Positions 10,527-22,452 of a DNA stretch of 64,000 bases are shown piece by piece. This stretch comes from Fomes fomentarius (Eukaryota; Basidiomycota; Agaricomycetes; Polyporales; Polyporaceae), in NCBI GenBank assembly GCA_022606135.1, contig JABYQN010000010.1:62001-126000 (forward strand), in the 5' to 3' direction. Made by a program: the position numbers and the translations under genes. The first letter of the stretch is position 1; each line of letters starts with the position of its first letter. The notes beneath the pieces were generated by a model. The model was given only the letters and a program-made list of their open reading frames with translations, was not told where the DNA came from and did not search any database.

Positions 10527-13040
10527 GGTTGCAGATGAGAACTGATATAGTGAATAGGGGTCGATCCCGGACATGCACTACATGAAAGGCTCATCAATAT
10601 CCCGAGAGTAGAGTGTAGTGCACGATACAGACAAACTGTGTGCGTATGGGTTTTCTGAGTTTTGGAGCGGCCAAATCGGGCGGTGTCTATGATGCAATTG
10701 CAGCTTTGACCAGTTGTGCAGACTCGCTGAGCCTTATCAAGCACTCCCAGCGATCAACCAGGAAGAGGAGGAGCCGCAAGGACTGCGCGCTCGCCTCCAC
10801 TTGAATAGGAGGCTGCGTGGGAGAGACGAAGGTGTATCAAGGCGGACGGAGAAGAGCCGGAGCCAGAGTACAAGTTCGCACTCTCGGACGACGTTGGAGG
10901 TTTACAGATGGCGACGAGTCGATTGAGACGGACACGAAGAGCCGGCTGGAGATAACGGTGTGAGAAGCGACCACAGATTGATATCGACTCTGAGTAAATA
11001 GATCACTTACGGTATGATCTTGTAACTCACGTAGCTATCCTACTATTAGTAGTAGCTGGGTGGTCGAGAGCAAGTTGCGTTTCATGTTACAACGCGGTAC
11101 AGCCACTGTCGGCTAATGGGCGTCCCGACTGCCATATTGGGGTGATTGGGACTAGTTGTCTTCCTCCTCATCCCACGCAAGAGGCCGCACCTCGACCGGC
11201 CGTCGTCGCGTCTATGAGCTGCAAGTCAACGATTCAACTGATCTGTAGGGTACCTGGACCAGGATTTGGGCCTGGATGCGGATTGTGGAACGAACCAAGA
11301 CTCTCAAGTCGTCAAGCTCATACACCTGTTGTGATCCGACCAATCTAGTCACATAAGATCAGCCATTAGCATGGCTAGTGGAGCTTGAGGATGGGGATGC
11401 GCTTGTCATACAGAAGCGCTTGGCCGCGGACGCTGTTTTAGTCGGTCGGACCAGCACACCGACTCGCATGTGCCACGCACAGGATTTGACGGAAGAACGA
11501 GTTAACCACACGCAAATAGTACGTTGGAATTGACAATGATATACTACAGACTCGCTGAAATAGCGCAGCGCTCTCCAGCCCCAGCGGCTTAACTTGAAGC
11601 TGAGGACCTGAACATCGTTCAGACAACCAGCACCGCCGTGTCATTTGTGTCTCTGCACCTGTCCCCCATATCACTGCGTGTCCAGCACGGGTTCTCTCGT
11701 TTCTTGCACCCGATCTCTTGGCCGTAACCTATCATTGAGCTCGGATGTGACGTATCTGCGCTGTAAGTCCCAGAGCTAGCTGGCAGTCATCCCACTCACA
11801 GCCTCCCGACTCGGACCTGCCGCTGCGTACGGCGCCCTTTTGGCTGCCGAGGCAACTGCGCCTATGGCCGGTGTGGTCTACCCTGTCAGCACAACCGACG
11901 TGACGACTCCTGCGTCTCGTCTGCTGTTCTCAAAGGTTCATCTTAGGTGTGGGTTCGCAGGTAGACACTGATGTGCTCTCTTCACTGGATGTTCGCCTTA
12001 TGTGCATCCGCTGTGGACTCATGCCCAGGACGATGGCGTCCATGCCCGCCCTTGCTCAGTGCGAACGGATACGGCGGGGATGCGTGAAGCGTCGGGGGGC
12101 CTTGAACGGTGCTGGTAACGCGCCCATCGGACGAGGTTGAGGTTCGCCCATCTGGAGGGGCGGTTCCACGGCTGGCGGACGAGCCCCGCTTAGTAGCGCG
12201 CTTCGCTTCCGTGGGACCTGAGTTGGTCAACTGGAACGGTTGACTCGCGGACAGAAGGAAGAAACGACTCCCCGTCTCTACACAGACATCCTTGCAAGAC
12301 ACATTGGAAGCGTCGCTGTGGGTGTCCACACCGGGGCTGGCAGGAAGCGGCCGCTCGGGGTTCACGCGTTCCAGCCGCGGACATAGAGTTCTTATGCTCT
12401 CGATATGCGTGACTATGAACATTGATGCGGGCGCATTTTGGCCCGGTCGCACGCGAGATTCGTATGTGTCTTGTGCGTCATATCGCGATGTTGACCTTTT
12501 CCAGGAGACTTGCGAGACGCACTGAGTCCCGCTCGCGGTCATAAACTCTCTCCCGCACGTCGCTAATTCCTAGTCTTTGAATGGCAGGTACAATTGCACT
12601 GGTGATAAATGTTTCAACGTCGTCGCCGCAGTTCTCGTGGTGCTTTCTCTGAGTCCTAAATGCGGACGATGCTGCCGTTCTCGTGGTGGGCATGCGAAGT
12701 GGACATCAAAGAGCGTGGTCAAGACCGGCCCGCGCTCTCGTTTGGTGAGTGCCACAGTGAGTACGGATTGCGTGGATGCTGACAAGTGCAGGGAAATGCG
12801 GCGTTGTACTCTCTTCCCCCTTGCGGCGATTCAAAGGGCCGGGATGGAGGGATGCGGAAAGATCTACAAGGCACTGTGTTGCGAGAGTGGCGTGTACGAG
12901 CCGGGGAGACTTGCAGAAAGGACGAGGTGATAGCGGCGAGTATCTAGCATGTATTTAGGAGAGATGCAAATACATACATACATATGAGTGCAATTGCCAA
13001 GTGATGTCCGACTCGTGCTCATGTGCACCTCGTAACCCTG
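10527..13040. repeat. Unit C inter-F-box mosaic sequence, no recognisable gene
   Basis: This is spacer of the tandem unit. The 5' flank block (GATACAGACAAACTGTGTGC near 10,624) is followed at 10,750-11,750 by sequence unlike the other units, with no recognisable gene, then by shared blocks from about 11,880 to 12,985, in the same order as unit A: GACTCCTGCGTCTCGTCTGC, GCGAACGGATACGGCGGGGA, GCGTTCCAGCCGCGGACATA and GAGAGATGCAAATACATACA. The longest frame (minus, 11,982-12,542) is an antisense reading through these blocks and has no protein-family signal. Confidence 0.55.
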
Positions 13041-13047
13041 CCAGCTG

Positions 13048-13390
13048 TCAGATCACCCTATACACCCTCAAGACCCCTGTGCACCTTGTAACTTGCATTT
13101 CTTTGTCCCGGGGGGTGAGCCGACGATGAGGATCGTACTGTGCACCTCTCGCTAGTAGTCGGTGTGTGCGGCAAGCGTCGACTCGTGCAGAGAGAGCAGA
13201 GAGCAGTCGGAGAGCGTGCAGATGCACGGAGCGAGAGCAGCAGGGATAGATGGAGAACATTCGCCTGAGGATAGAGGGGGAACGAGAGAAGAGATGAGGA
13301 GAATTTTTGGTCCCGCGGCGTGGCGCGAGTGTCCGCACTTGCAAATACGATCCGAAGAATCCGAGTCAAGTCACACTGCACAATAGCATA
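13048..13390 (-). repeat. Aminopeptidase 5'-end remnant, unit C/D boundary
   Basis: On the minus strand, FSRSPSILRRMFSIYPC around 13,240-13,300 matches the leader and first codons of the aminopeptidase fragment with small changes (MFSIY in place of MSSIY). The resemblance ends after a few codons. The block lies directly left of the 3' end of copy D. Confidence 0.5.
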
Positions 13391-13454
13391 ACACGTTGAA
13401 CGGTCGGTGCACGAATGACTTTGGATGAAACATATGGTGATGAATTACTTCTGT

Positions 13455-15054
13455 TCAATCCAAGTCGAACATACCACAATACAGGGAGTCATCAGTCACC
13501 CATGTACCTCCAATTCTCATAATAGCCTCATCCCCGGACCGGTGCTCGAATGTAGCCTGTCGTAGCTCTACTGCCTTACTGCTGTATGTGACAAGCACAT
13601 CTTCCAGCGTTGGGATTGTTTCAACGAAGTTCTGGACAATGGTCTCGACATCCCCGTTTGCCACAGCAATCGTCAGTCGATGCTCTAGTGATGGGCACAC
13701 CGATGACGGCGACCGCTTGTCCGATTGATCAGTGTCTCCCAGATAGTATATGCCCATCCGAAGGCGACGGAATGGGCCTGGAAGCATCGCAAGAGACGTA
13801 GCAAGGGAACACTAAAATTGAGAACACATTCAGCGTGAGCGGCAATACAAACAGACAAGTGTCCCTTGCCCCAGAACAATGGTACTCACCAGTGCAGAAG
13901 CAACATCCTCGACAGGTGTGGCTTCGTAGATCTCACATGAGACAACGAGACTTTGGAGACGCGATGCACCCTGCATTTGCAAGATCTCAGGGAGGCTGTT
14001 CTGCGTCTTAGGTAGATTCCACGGGGACCAGTGAATGTTCAGGTGCAATGGCCGTGCATCGGCGAGCACTGTGGAGAGTGGGGGGAGGGGCGTGTCATCC
14101 ATGCGATTGTCTAATTTGATGTGTGAGATGTGGCAATTGAGAGCGAGAGCATAGAGGTCGCTAAGCGATCCGTTGAACTGAACTGTTGAACTGAATAAGC
14201 TCCTGCCAGCCGGAGTGCTGGGGTGCGGGACCGAGGAGTTGGACCTCGCGTTGACTGCGTATATTCGAGGTGCGATCTTCGTACACGGCACCGTATATGC
14301 GCGACGTGCAGTGGACATGCAGATGTGCAAGATTCGGAAAGGCGCGAATGTAGGGGCTGGGGTTCATGCTATCACCATGGCAGATCGACAATGTACGCAT
14401 CATAGGATACACCTCCAGGTGGAAGGGAGGCGTGTACTGCGGTGCTGGAAGACGGGGACTGGAGTATTGAAACTCTGTCAGAGTCGATGTCCACCTCCCA
14501 AAGAGCTGCACCGGGTGCGAAGAGAGCCATGGAGTGCGCTCGGGTTCGCGGTCTGAGTCTGATATGTGGAGCTTGACAGACCTGAACTTGGTCGATTGGA
14601 GAGAGAGGAAGATTTGCCATGATCTCGGACCCGCGTTCTCTATGACGATTTGACGGAGAGACGGGAGGGACGCTACAGCATCACCTACGGCCGGCCAGTG
14701 CATAATTGTATACTCTCCGGAATGGATGACCAGATTGACAAGCCCGGTCATGAGAGCGATGGCATCTGCTAGTGCTTTCGCGCTGTCTGGCGAAGGGGGA
14801 GAGTGGGTATAATGTAGATCAAGGTGGCGGACACATGGATAGCGCGGCTTCTTCCCTGCATGAAGGAAATTGAGAAAGCGTGCAGTCGAGTCTGGGCTGT
14901 AGAGTAATATTTCATGGCCGAGGATGGATGCTGCGGCTTCGTGATGGAAGAAGGTGCATGTGCGCATGAGCGTTGTGCAGGTTTTTTGGGGGCAGATGAA
15001 GGCGATCTCGCGAAGGACGTCCCAGGGCAGTGCAGGCTCAAGGATGTCTGTCAT
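13455..15054 (-). pseudogene. F-box-like gene, copy D (frameshifted by a 13-bp duplication)
   Basis: The start at 15054 (MTDILEPALPWDVLREIAFI) and the F-box-like region TTLMRTCTFFHHEAAAS are normal. At about 14,173-14,198 the sequence GTTGAACTGAACT is tandemly repeated compared with copies B, C, E and F; this adds 13 nt to the codons for ELIQFN and shifts the frame, ending the protein at 14161 after SSVQRIA (297 residues). The downstream frame (GSLSDLYALALNCHISHIKL), the GTGAGT donor after 13890 and the second exon (13811-13455, ending TWVTDDSLYCGMFDLD) are otherwise intact; without the insertion a protein of about 502 residues would be predicted. A truncated product keeping the F-box and half of the repeat region is possible. 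Confidence 0.75.
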
Positions 15055-15843
15055 CAGTGTCGATGAGAAGTGAGATAGCGAAGAGCTCGGGCAGGGATGC
15101 GGACTGCATGCAAGCTTATCAATATGATATATCGATCTTGAGAATGTAGTGAACGATACAGACTAACTGAGTGAGAAATTCAAAATGAGTATGGGTTTCT
15201 GAGCTTTGGAATGGCGAAATCGCGTGTGGTATAAGATGCGATTGCGGGTTGACTAAATAGTTGCAGAGACTGGCTGAGCTCTCTCGGCAATGAATCAATC
15301 CGTGATCAAGTTCAAGATCAAGAGGGATAGATCAGACGCCGTACACTGCTGCCAAGGGACGTGTTGGTCGCGCGCCGAGTCCACTGGTTCGTCCTCTGTC
15401 TTCCACTCCGCCCAAGGCCGCGCTAACATCCTGTATCATATCGTCGAACCGAACGATGGGGGCGAGCGAGCTCCGAGCCGCACAGCGTACGCGCGAATAG
15501 CGACATTGGCGGGTGTCCGTGCTGCAATTGCACTACCCGGGCAGAGGTTCATGATCGCCTTGCGATTGGCTATATCGCGTGTGTTTGCAAGCAGGTTGAA
15601 AGCAATCGCATTGGCTGGGAACGAGCAGTATAGTCGCGGTGAGAGACCCAAGGTGATAAACGGGACGATTGAGGGAGGGATGGCCACGGTTGTGCGTTGG
15701 TGGCACATAGAACGCGGAGGCGAGGGAACGGGCGTCGGGCGATGGGCGTCGGGGACACTCGGGGCTGCGCGAGGGCGAGGATGTCTGAGTCATGAAGACT
15801 GAGAGAGCTGTGAGTCAGGGTGAATCACGGATGCTCTCTTACA
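15055..15843. repeat. Truncated unit D 5' flank
   Basis: The F-box 5' flank (GATACAGACTAACTGAGTGA near 15,154) and the block with TGTCTTCCACTCCGCCCAAG near 15,398, also found at 24,317 and 32,217, are present. The later blocks of the unit are missing, so the tandem array is interrupted here and gives way to the deaminase gene. No gene is recognised. Confidence 0.55.
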
Positions 15844-17827
15844 ATGTTTGCTGCAGATCGTGATGTCTCATCCATCCGCCTCTTCTCTCTCCTTCTCCCC
15901 ACTTTCCATCCTCAGGACAGATACTCGCACATGTTGTCGCCGTCACCGGCTGTACAGATTTTGATGGTCCAAAGGCGATCCAACTCGTCTATGCTCCAAG
16001 CCGCCGCCGTCTCCGAGTCAGACGAAGACTATCTCTTCAAAGTCGAACCCTGCGAACCCTCTAGCAACCTCACACTTGAGAGTGTCCTGGAGCCTGCGCC
16101 GTAAGTGCTCACCTATCCCCCATCATTATTCATGCTCAATTCGGATTCCCCGTCTAGTCCGCCCAGCCATGTAGACATCACGACACACATCCCCGACCTA
16201 TTTGCTGCCCTCAAGTACGCAACGACCAACGTCTCTTCTGTATCTTCCTCTGCAGAGTACGCCATCTCTGCGCCTGCCTTTGTTCGTTAGCTGATTCACC
16301 GCTGCCATGCTCAAATCACCCACCGCTTCAAGATGGCGTCGAAGAAATGGAAGGTCAAGCCATGAGACGTCATGCTCGAGTGGTCGCCTGAAAACCTCGA
16401 GAAGATCCAGTCTTCTCAAATCACAGTGCTACCTGCATACAGAGCATACTTCCGCCGCAGAAACCTTGCCGATCTCACCTTGGAAGAAGACGGCTCCATT
16501 CTCTTCGACCATTCCACAATCGGCGCATGGGTGCGCTCTCTCGCGAAGCTTTTGGGCCACGCCGACGAATTGTCCGATCCCACACTGCAGCAGGGCGACA
16601 CACTGCTCCGTCTCTCAGACACGCTCATGGTGATCGACTTCTTTCTACATCAGAAAGCGGTGAAGTTTGCCTTCGCTGGCACATCGCTCGCTTATCGATT
16701 CTCGTTTGGATATCTGGGTACGCAGCGTTTTATCGTTCACTACTCTTGTCTGTCTCCGAGACTGATCTGGCGACCGGAAACCACGACCCATCGACGACGT
16801 AGGCCAAGGTAACACATGCGTTATATAATAATATATCATCTGTCAATGACAGGCGGCGCTGACTGTACACAACGTACAGATGACGACGCATATGACGAAT
16901 TCTTCTGTACGTTCTACGATGGCACCTCTCCTCCCCAACATAACCTGTTGATTTGATTAGCCGACCACTATCGGCCCAACGAATCACCCGGTGAATAGGT
17001 CTTCCGCTACCTTTGTACACTCACAGCCTGGAATACAGCCGGAAGGGTCGTCATTAATGCCCTCCGCAAGACAACGGCACCCCGAGTCTCCATCGTCCAC
17101 CTCGGACACGGGTTGAACACATTTGAGACCAACCGGGACACCATCGGGAACGAGTTGCAGAGCAGGATCATGGAACTATCCGGAGTCGCCTCGGACATTG
17201 TCAGTGACTGGTTGAGCCTGGACTTACGCGTCCGCAATGTGACAGTGCACGCTGAAGCCGGCCTCATGGCGCTGGCATACTACGTGAAGCATAACGAGGC
17301 GAAGGCAAAAGGGCAATTGCCGGAGAACTTGGTCGAGATGTTCATGGCGGTACGTTTCCGCGTCGTTGACGATCTTGCTGTGTGTGGTGATCACTTAACT
17401 GTGCTGTTTGCGTAGATGGACGTACCGCGATCGGAGTTAGCACGAGATGCTGCTACATGTGCCACCGGCTATGGACGGAGCTCTTCTGTGCTGGAGACGC
17501 GACAGGTGCGCGTTGTTTTCTCCCCGACCGATCCTAGGTGTGTTGGAGGCACTGATGTCCTTCGCAGATGGAGGAACCAGCTACATGCCGAAGACACATG
17601 GCCGCATTGTTCCTTGGGACCCGCCTCGGTTTGGTATTCCGGACGAGATCATGCGACGACTGTCAGATGTGTTGGAGAAGGAAGCAGTCCGTCATGCTTG
17701 TGCGAAAGAGGAGCGAGCGCGTGAACTTGAGTATGAGCGTCAAATGGACGAGAAGTGGGCGTCTTTATCTGACGAGGGAGACCTTGGGTGTCTCAGCGAG
17801 TACTGGGCAGCTCTAGATGCATTGTGA
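15844..17827 (+). pseudogene. OTT_1508-like nucleic-acid/nucleotide deaminase, probably decaying
   Basis: Exons on the plus strand carry the cytidine-deaminase-like zinc motif: VTVHAEAGLMALAYYV near 17,240-17,290 (His-Ala-Glu) and, across one intron, IGVSTRCCYMCHRLWTELFC near 17,429-17,488 (the paired Cys-x-x-Cys). C-terminal RIVPWDPPRFGIPDEI and a Glu/Arg-rich helix also fit fungal OTT_1508-like deaminases as I remember them. Upstream lie VMLEWSPENLEKIQ-like and VIDFFLHQKAVKFAFAGTSL segments. Two problems suggest decay. There is an in-frame TAG at 16,996-16,998, within a conserved stretch reading SPGE-stop-VFRYLCTLTAWN, avoidable only by a 36-nt intron. Also, joining the HAE exon through its good GTACGT donor (17,350) to the Cys exon (17,416) breaks the frame unless a poor donor, GTTTCC at 17,354, is used. 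The 5' exon structure and start are uncertain. Confidence 0.6.
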
Positions 17828-17943
17828 TGGCTCGCATGAGAGGCTAACCTAGGAGTGCCATCGCCGGTAGCATCAATCTTATGTATTATGTATGTGTGTA
17901 GATGCTCACCGAGATATGGTCCATGGACATTGTAACGGACTGA

Positions 17944-19525
17944 CATCAGGAAAAAACCACTTGTCTACAGAGCACTATGTAGTCTATGTAGTGGTGGTAG
18001 CCTGGTAGACAAGTCCCTTCTCAGTAGTCTCTGTAGCGCCCTCCAATACTCTGTAGCACCAAGCAATACTCTATAGGGCAACATAGAGCACCTGTAGCAG
18101 CCTATAGAGCTGATGTTTATATTAAATGCACTTCATATTGTCACAACCAGCTCACAAGGGACTTCATAAATATTCAGACAAGCAGTGTATTGTTAATGGC
18201 GAGGGAGAGACAGGTACAACATAACATGTACTACAGCAAGTACTACTACCAGTGCGAAGGCAGAGTATGCATACAGGCCATCTGACCAACAGATATCCAG
18301 GCTGGGGACACTAGAATACAACAGAAATCGGACGGCGGACATACAACAGAAAGCGGGCGGCAGACATGCAACAGAGAGCAGATGGCAGAGAGAGTGGACA
18401 GCAGAAAGAGCGGACGGCGGACAGAGCAGACAGCGGACAGAGCGGGCAGTGGACAGAGCGGACAGTGGACAGAGCGGATGGCAGACAGAGCGGATGGTGG
18501 ACAGAGCGAATGGCAGACAGAGCAGACGGCAGACAGAGCAGACAGCAGACAGAGTGGATGGCAGACAGAGCAGATGGCGGACAGAGCAGATGGGCGGACA
18601 GCGGACGGGTGGAGAGAGCGGACGGCAGACACAGCAGATGGCAGACACAGCAGACAGCAGACAGAGCGGGAGGCGCACAGAAGGAACTGACATTGATGAT
18701 AGATATAAGTCTCAGGCTGATGCGGCACGACATCAGATACAACGTGTTGCTGAATGTGACCTTAAGGATCTCGGCAATCCAGCTTTGCATAGAGAATGGC
18801 TCTGACTACTCCAGGAGTGACCATCATGAGCAAGGAGTTAGCGAGGAGTGGTATCCAAGTCTGGTCAACAATCTTGAACAGACATCGAATACCACTCCTT
18901 GCATCAACCCCTCTGCACGGTGGCTACAACTGGAATAGGCACAAGGCGGACACCCCAGGTAGATGGAAAGGGAAAAGGAGATGCACATACTTTGAGGGAA
19001 GATGCACCCAAGGCTTCAGGGTCAGACGAAGCTGCAGTCAGACAGCAACCGAGCCTTTGGATCTGACAGCAAGAACTCGAGTCAGAGAACATGGAGAGGA
19101 ACACAGACATCAGCCAGAAGAGACAGAGCCAGGTGGTGCACAGCAGCAAGACAGAATGGCAAGCTCATCTGCACAAGAGGAGGAGGATGCAGACTTGTCA
19201 TGTGTCAAGACCTGTGTGCTGGCACTCGAACACTGAGGCGCTTACTGTCAGCCACACCTTCACAGTTCCAGCATCTATATTCTCACGCCATCTATGACCC
19301 TCAGACTGCGTATTCACTCCTTTGCAAGGGTATAAACAGCTTTCTGTATACATAAACATACAGTTACTAATGACCGGAGGCTTGTATTGCATACAAAGTG
19401 GATACATGAGTAGCAATATCTACGGCTCTCTACAGACGCCTACGGAGTGCTTGCGCAGCGCTATATAGCCTACAGATTCTACATAGCTGCCTGCACAGCT
19501 CTGTGGAGAATGCTTTTTCCTGATG
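17944..19525. mobile_element. Non-autonomous CATCAGG-ended DNA transposon, copy 1
   Basis: Left end CATCAGGAAAAA at 17944 and right end TTTTTCCTGATG finishing at 19525 form a 12-bp terminal inverted repeat, flanked by a 2-bp direct repeat GA. The subterminal regions (18,000-18,115 and 19,420-19,500) contain repeated CTCTGTAG/CTACAGAG-type words, and they match copy 2 at 42,008-43,347. The ends are the same as those of the Plavaka element at 46,593-54,366, whose transposase probably moves it. No transposase is encoded. The central part is a minisatellite. Confidence 0.8.
18330..18680. repeat. Minisatellite inside transposon copy 1
   Basis: About 350 bp of imperfect short tandem units of the kind GACAGAGCGGACGGCA / GACAGAGCAGATGGCG, with units of roughly 11-16 bp. 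It keeps several frames open on both strands, giving repetitive Arg/Asp/Gln-rich or Ser/Cys/Leu-rich hypothetical translations, which are artefacts of the repeat and not genes. Copy 2 of the element lacks an array of this size. Confidence 0.75.
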
Positions 19526-22450
19526 GAGGGTGTGCGTAGCGAGGCCTACTTGCGTGTCTGATACTCGCGTGGCCGGTTTGAGAGCTTCCTCCGTTGCAAC
19601 TATGTGATTGAAGTGTGACAGTGCAGTGTGTGACCACTGACTCCGCTGGTACTACTCACTCTTATCCGAAGTTGTCGCTCCTTTCTGTTCTCCGCCACCG
19701 TCCACTAAGGCATAGTCGGCAACTTTCATCACGCATCCATGGCCGTTTGGAGATCTTGAAAGATCCTCACCAGACTCCTTTCCATTGCCTCCCTCATCTC
19801 CTGCCCTCCGCTGAGTCAATTTCTCCGGACTCCCTATCCTGTGTGGGATGGGGACGAGATGATGGGTGTCCTGGACCGGGTTTTAGCCGTCTATGTCTAT
19901 CAACAGGCACGAGAGTATTAAAAAAGTAGATGAAGAAGGTGAGTCTATGTACATGCAACCACTCCTATCCCTCCTCACTATTGCCAATTCCCATTGCCAG
20001 ACTCGGTATTCACCACACTCAAGTTGTCCAGCTCAGCCTCGCGTCCTCGCGTCCTCACCTCCGCCCCCACGCCTACATCTACTGACAGCTGCAAGAGTCT
20101 GAAAATGTAGACGAAGAAAGAGGTAGGCAATTGTTCGTGCTTAACTAGTACGCTCCATTATGTAGGTTTACTGTCCTGTCCGTGACATAATTCACCCTAT
20201 GGTGCGTTGTTGTCGAAACAGCGTCGCACGCGCTCTCTTCCTATAGCTCCTCCAGGGACCTCGTTTCGCAGGCGAAAGCACGCGTGGCCAGCTTTAGGAG
20301 AACTGATAGATGCGCCGCCCGACGCACACAGACCGCCCGATATTCTAGCGTGGAAGAGTCGCACTCATCATCATCTCAAGGGGAGCGCATCTCAAGGGGT
20401 ACGTAGGTCAATCGAGTGAGTAGACACTCCCTCGAAGGTGCCCCAACGAACAGACTCACGAGACACTTGCCATCCTTACTCAAGGGTCCATGGACCATGT
20501 GCACACACGGACAGCTCGGCCTGTCGCGTCTCTGAACTTCCGCGTACCAAAGGAGGACTTCAAGCGGGTGTAGGAGGTCATCGCAGGACAGGAGAGGGAG
20601 GAGGAGGCGGGGCCCGAAATCGTGTGCAGGGGCATGCCAATCATGAGTCCCCAGTACAGGACACTGGCAGGATTAACAGTATGTCAATCTCTCCGTTCCT
20701 TCTACCCCGGCACATACTCCGCCCGGCGTCGACGCTGCAAAAGCTTGGCAGTCACCTCATGACACAGCACGTGAAGCCTGTAAGTTGAAGGAACGACGCC
20801 TCTTGTTCCACGGCGATGACCTGAGCATTACCCGCTCGGAGACAGTTTCGCAGCACGGACGAGAGACGTGAAGTTGTCAGGAACCTGCATTCGAAGGCTG
20901 ATGAGATGGTGTGATGCAGATGGGATTTATCGCGCACACGCTGATTCTTGGCCAGTTCTCTCTTGTGTTTTCTGCTGATGGATACCAGTGCTGGATCCGT
21001 ACGCGGTTCGCAGGGCGCTGGTGGATATCGCACTAGGCGAGCCGTACTCTGGGGTTTCACAGTATGTCTACTCTACCTTGCTAGCATGTGTGCAAGCATG
21101 CAACGACTGATGTACGTGTTTGTAGAACCTGGGACCAACGGCACAGTGTCGGTCATGACCTATTCTAGGGGCTCCTCGACAACGTGTATAGACCGCAGCT
21201 CTACTGGTGAGATCGACTCTCTTCTTTTCCGTGCCGTCCCTCATGTTGGTGTGGATGCTAATGCTGAAAATGCTGCACATGAGCGGAAAGCGCGCTGGAA
21301 CTACACTGTTCCCCAAGGCATTTGTCGAGGGCGTGGGGGAGCCAAAGATTAGGGTGTGCGCATATCGACATCATTGGGTCGATGGAGGTACATGCATCTT
21401 CTTGAAGGTTTGGGTCTCGCATCGGCGCTCTCGCTCTCTTGAACTCCGTCGTCGCTTCGCATGCCGGAGGGGTTGTGCATGAGGAGAAGAGGGAACTGAG
21501 CCGATGAATGTAGTGTGAGTGTAGGCGACACGAGGGAGCACGTACCACGAGGTTGGAATGACGGGGGACCAACGAAGCATGTACGCTCCTGAGACTGTTT
21601 CGAATGCACGTGCTGAACCTGCTGATCTGATGGACCTTGTGTATCGGGCGAACAGTTAGTAGTAAGTGAATCAATGTCAGTGGCTGAAATGCAATTCCTC
21701 CGATGGTGAGATGTTCGGTGGTACTTGGATCGCCTCCTATATGCTCGACCTCAAGCTGGGTATGCAGGTGCCGGGTGCATACTGTAGTTGACTGAGGTCC
21801 ACTCCCCTCACACACAGACATAGCGCACGTTCCTTGTCACCAGAGGTTCCTTAGAGTACTATGTTCCTTGAGTTGTGAGTACACCTTCTCTATCTAGGTT
21901 TCTCGTGACATCCTCATCAGGTTTGTGTATAGTCAATTTGCGTTCGAAGAGAATATGTGTCATTTTCCTTGTTGCTCCTAAAAATAGCGACACGGCGATC
22001 GTCAATCTTCCATTAGGGTACACACTTTCGCATGAACTTACGGGGAATCAGCTCCGGTTTCATCGCTCCCAGTTGCCTGCTGCGCCGCTCTCCTCTCAGT
22101 AGAGTAGTAAGTTTGCATACATACAGCTCTTACAGTACTACTGAGCTGCACTCACAACTGCACTTAAGCTCGTCGCCGAGCCAGCATTCGTGGGCGACAT
22201 CAGAGTCGGCGCCTTGAATGAAGACACGGTAAGTGCGGTGAGCTAAACATCGCTTGCAGCAGGCGCGACACTTTTGTCACGTTCAGTGGGTGCGACGACA
22301 GTGATTCCGAAGGGGTTGACTGCGCAATAGATAGCAACGGTGAATGCGCTTTGCTACCAAAAATTCGAGCTCGCACGTGGCTTCGGGGATGCTATGCACA
22401 CTGCCGGCACGGCCTTCAAAGTCTGAGTGCGGCAGGAGACAGAGGATGAA
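19526..22450. other. Gene-poor stretch, no recognised gene
   Basis: No coding region can be assigned. A plus-strand run at about 20,541-20,675 reads like damaged exon sequence (PKEDFKRV, a TAG, then EVIAGQEREEEAGPEIVCRG and MPIMSPQYRTLAGL). The stretch at 20,653-20,745 (CAATCTCTCC...TTCCTTCTACCCC...GCAC) also occurs near 24,598-24,690 in the F-box spacer, so part of this region shares ancestry with the array. Small frames around 20,950-21,480 have no family signal. Confidence 0.4.
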
Positions 22451-22452
22451 TA

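Noticed and set aside
18370..18670. CRISPR-like regular repeat
   Set aside because: The units are 11-16 bp, contiguous and imperfect, with no unique spacers, and the organism is a eukaryote.
18366..18938. Long open frames on both strands (up to 190 codons)
   Set aside because: They translate a short tandem repeat and differ in every frame; both strands are open, as expected for a minisatellite rather than a gene.
17944..19525. Boundary of the short elements at CAGG...CCTG with an AT duplication
   Set aside because: All three elements have C before and G after that AT, and each then shows a different matching dinucleotide (GA, TT, AA) outside, so CAT...ATG belongs to the element.
20438..21352. 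SAM-dependent methyltransferase gene
   Set aside because: A TQHVKP segment followed by a splice-like sequence recalled fungal methyltransferases, but no glycine-rich binding loop or further motif could be read.
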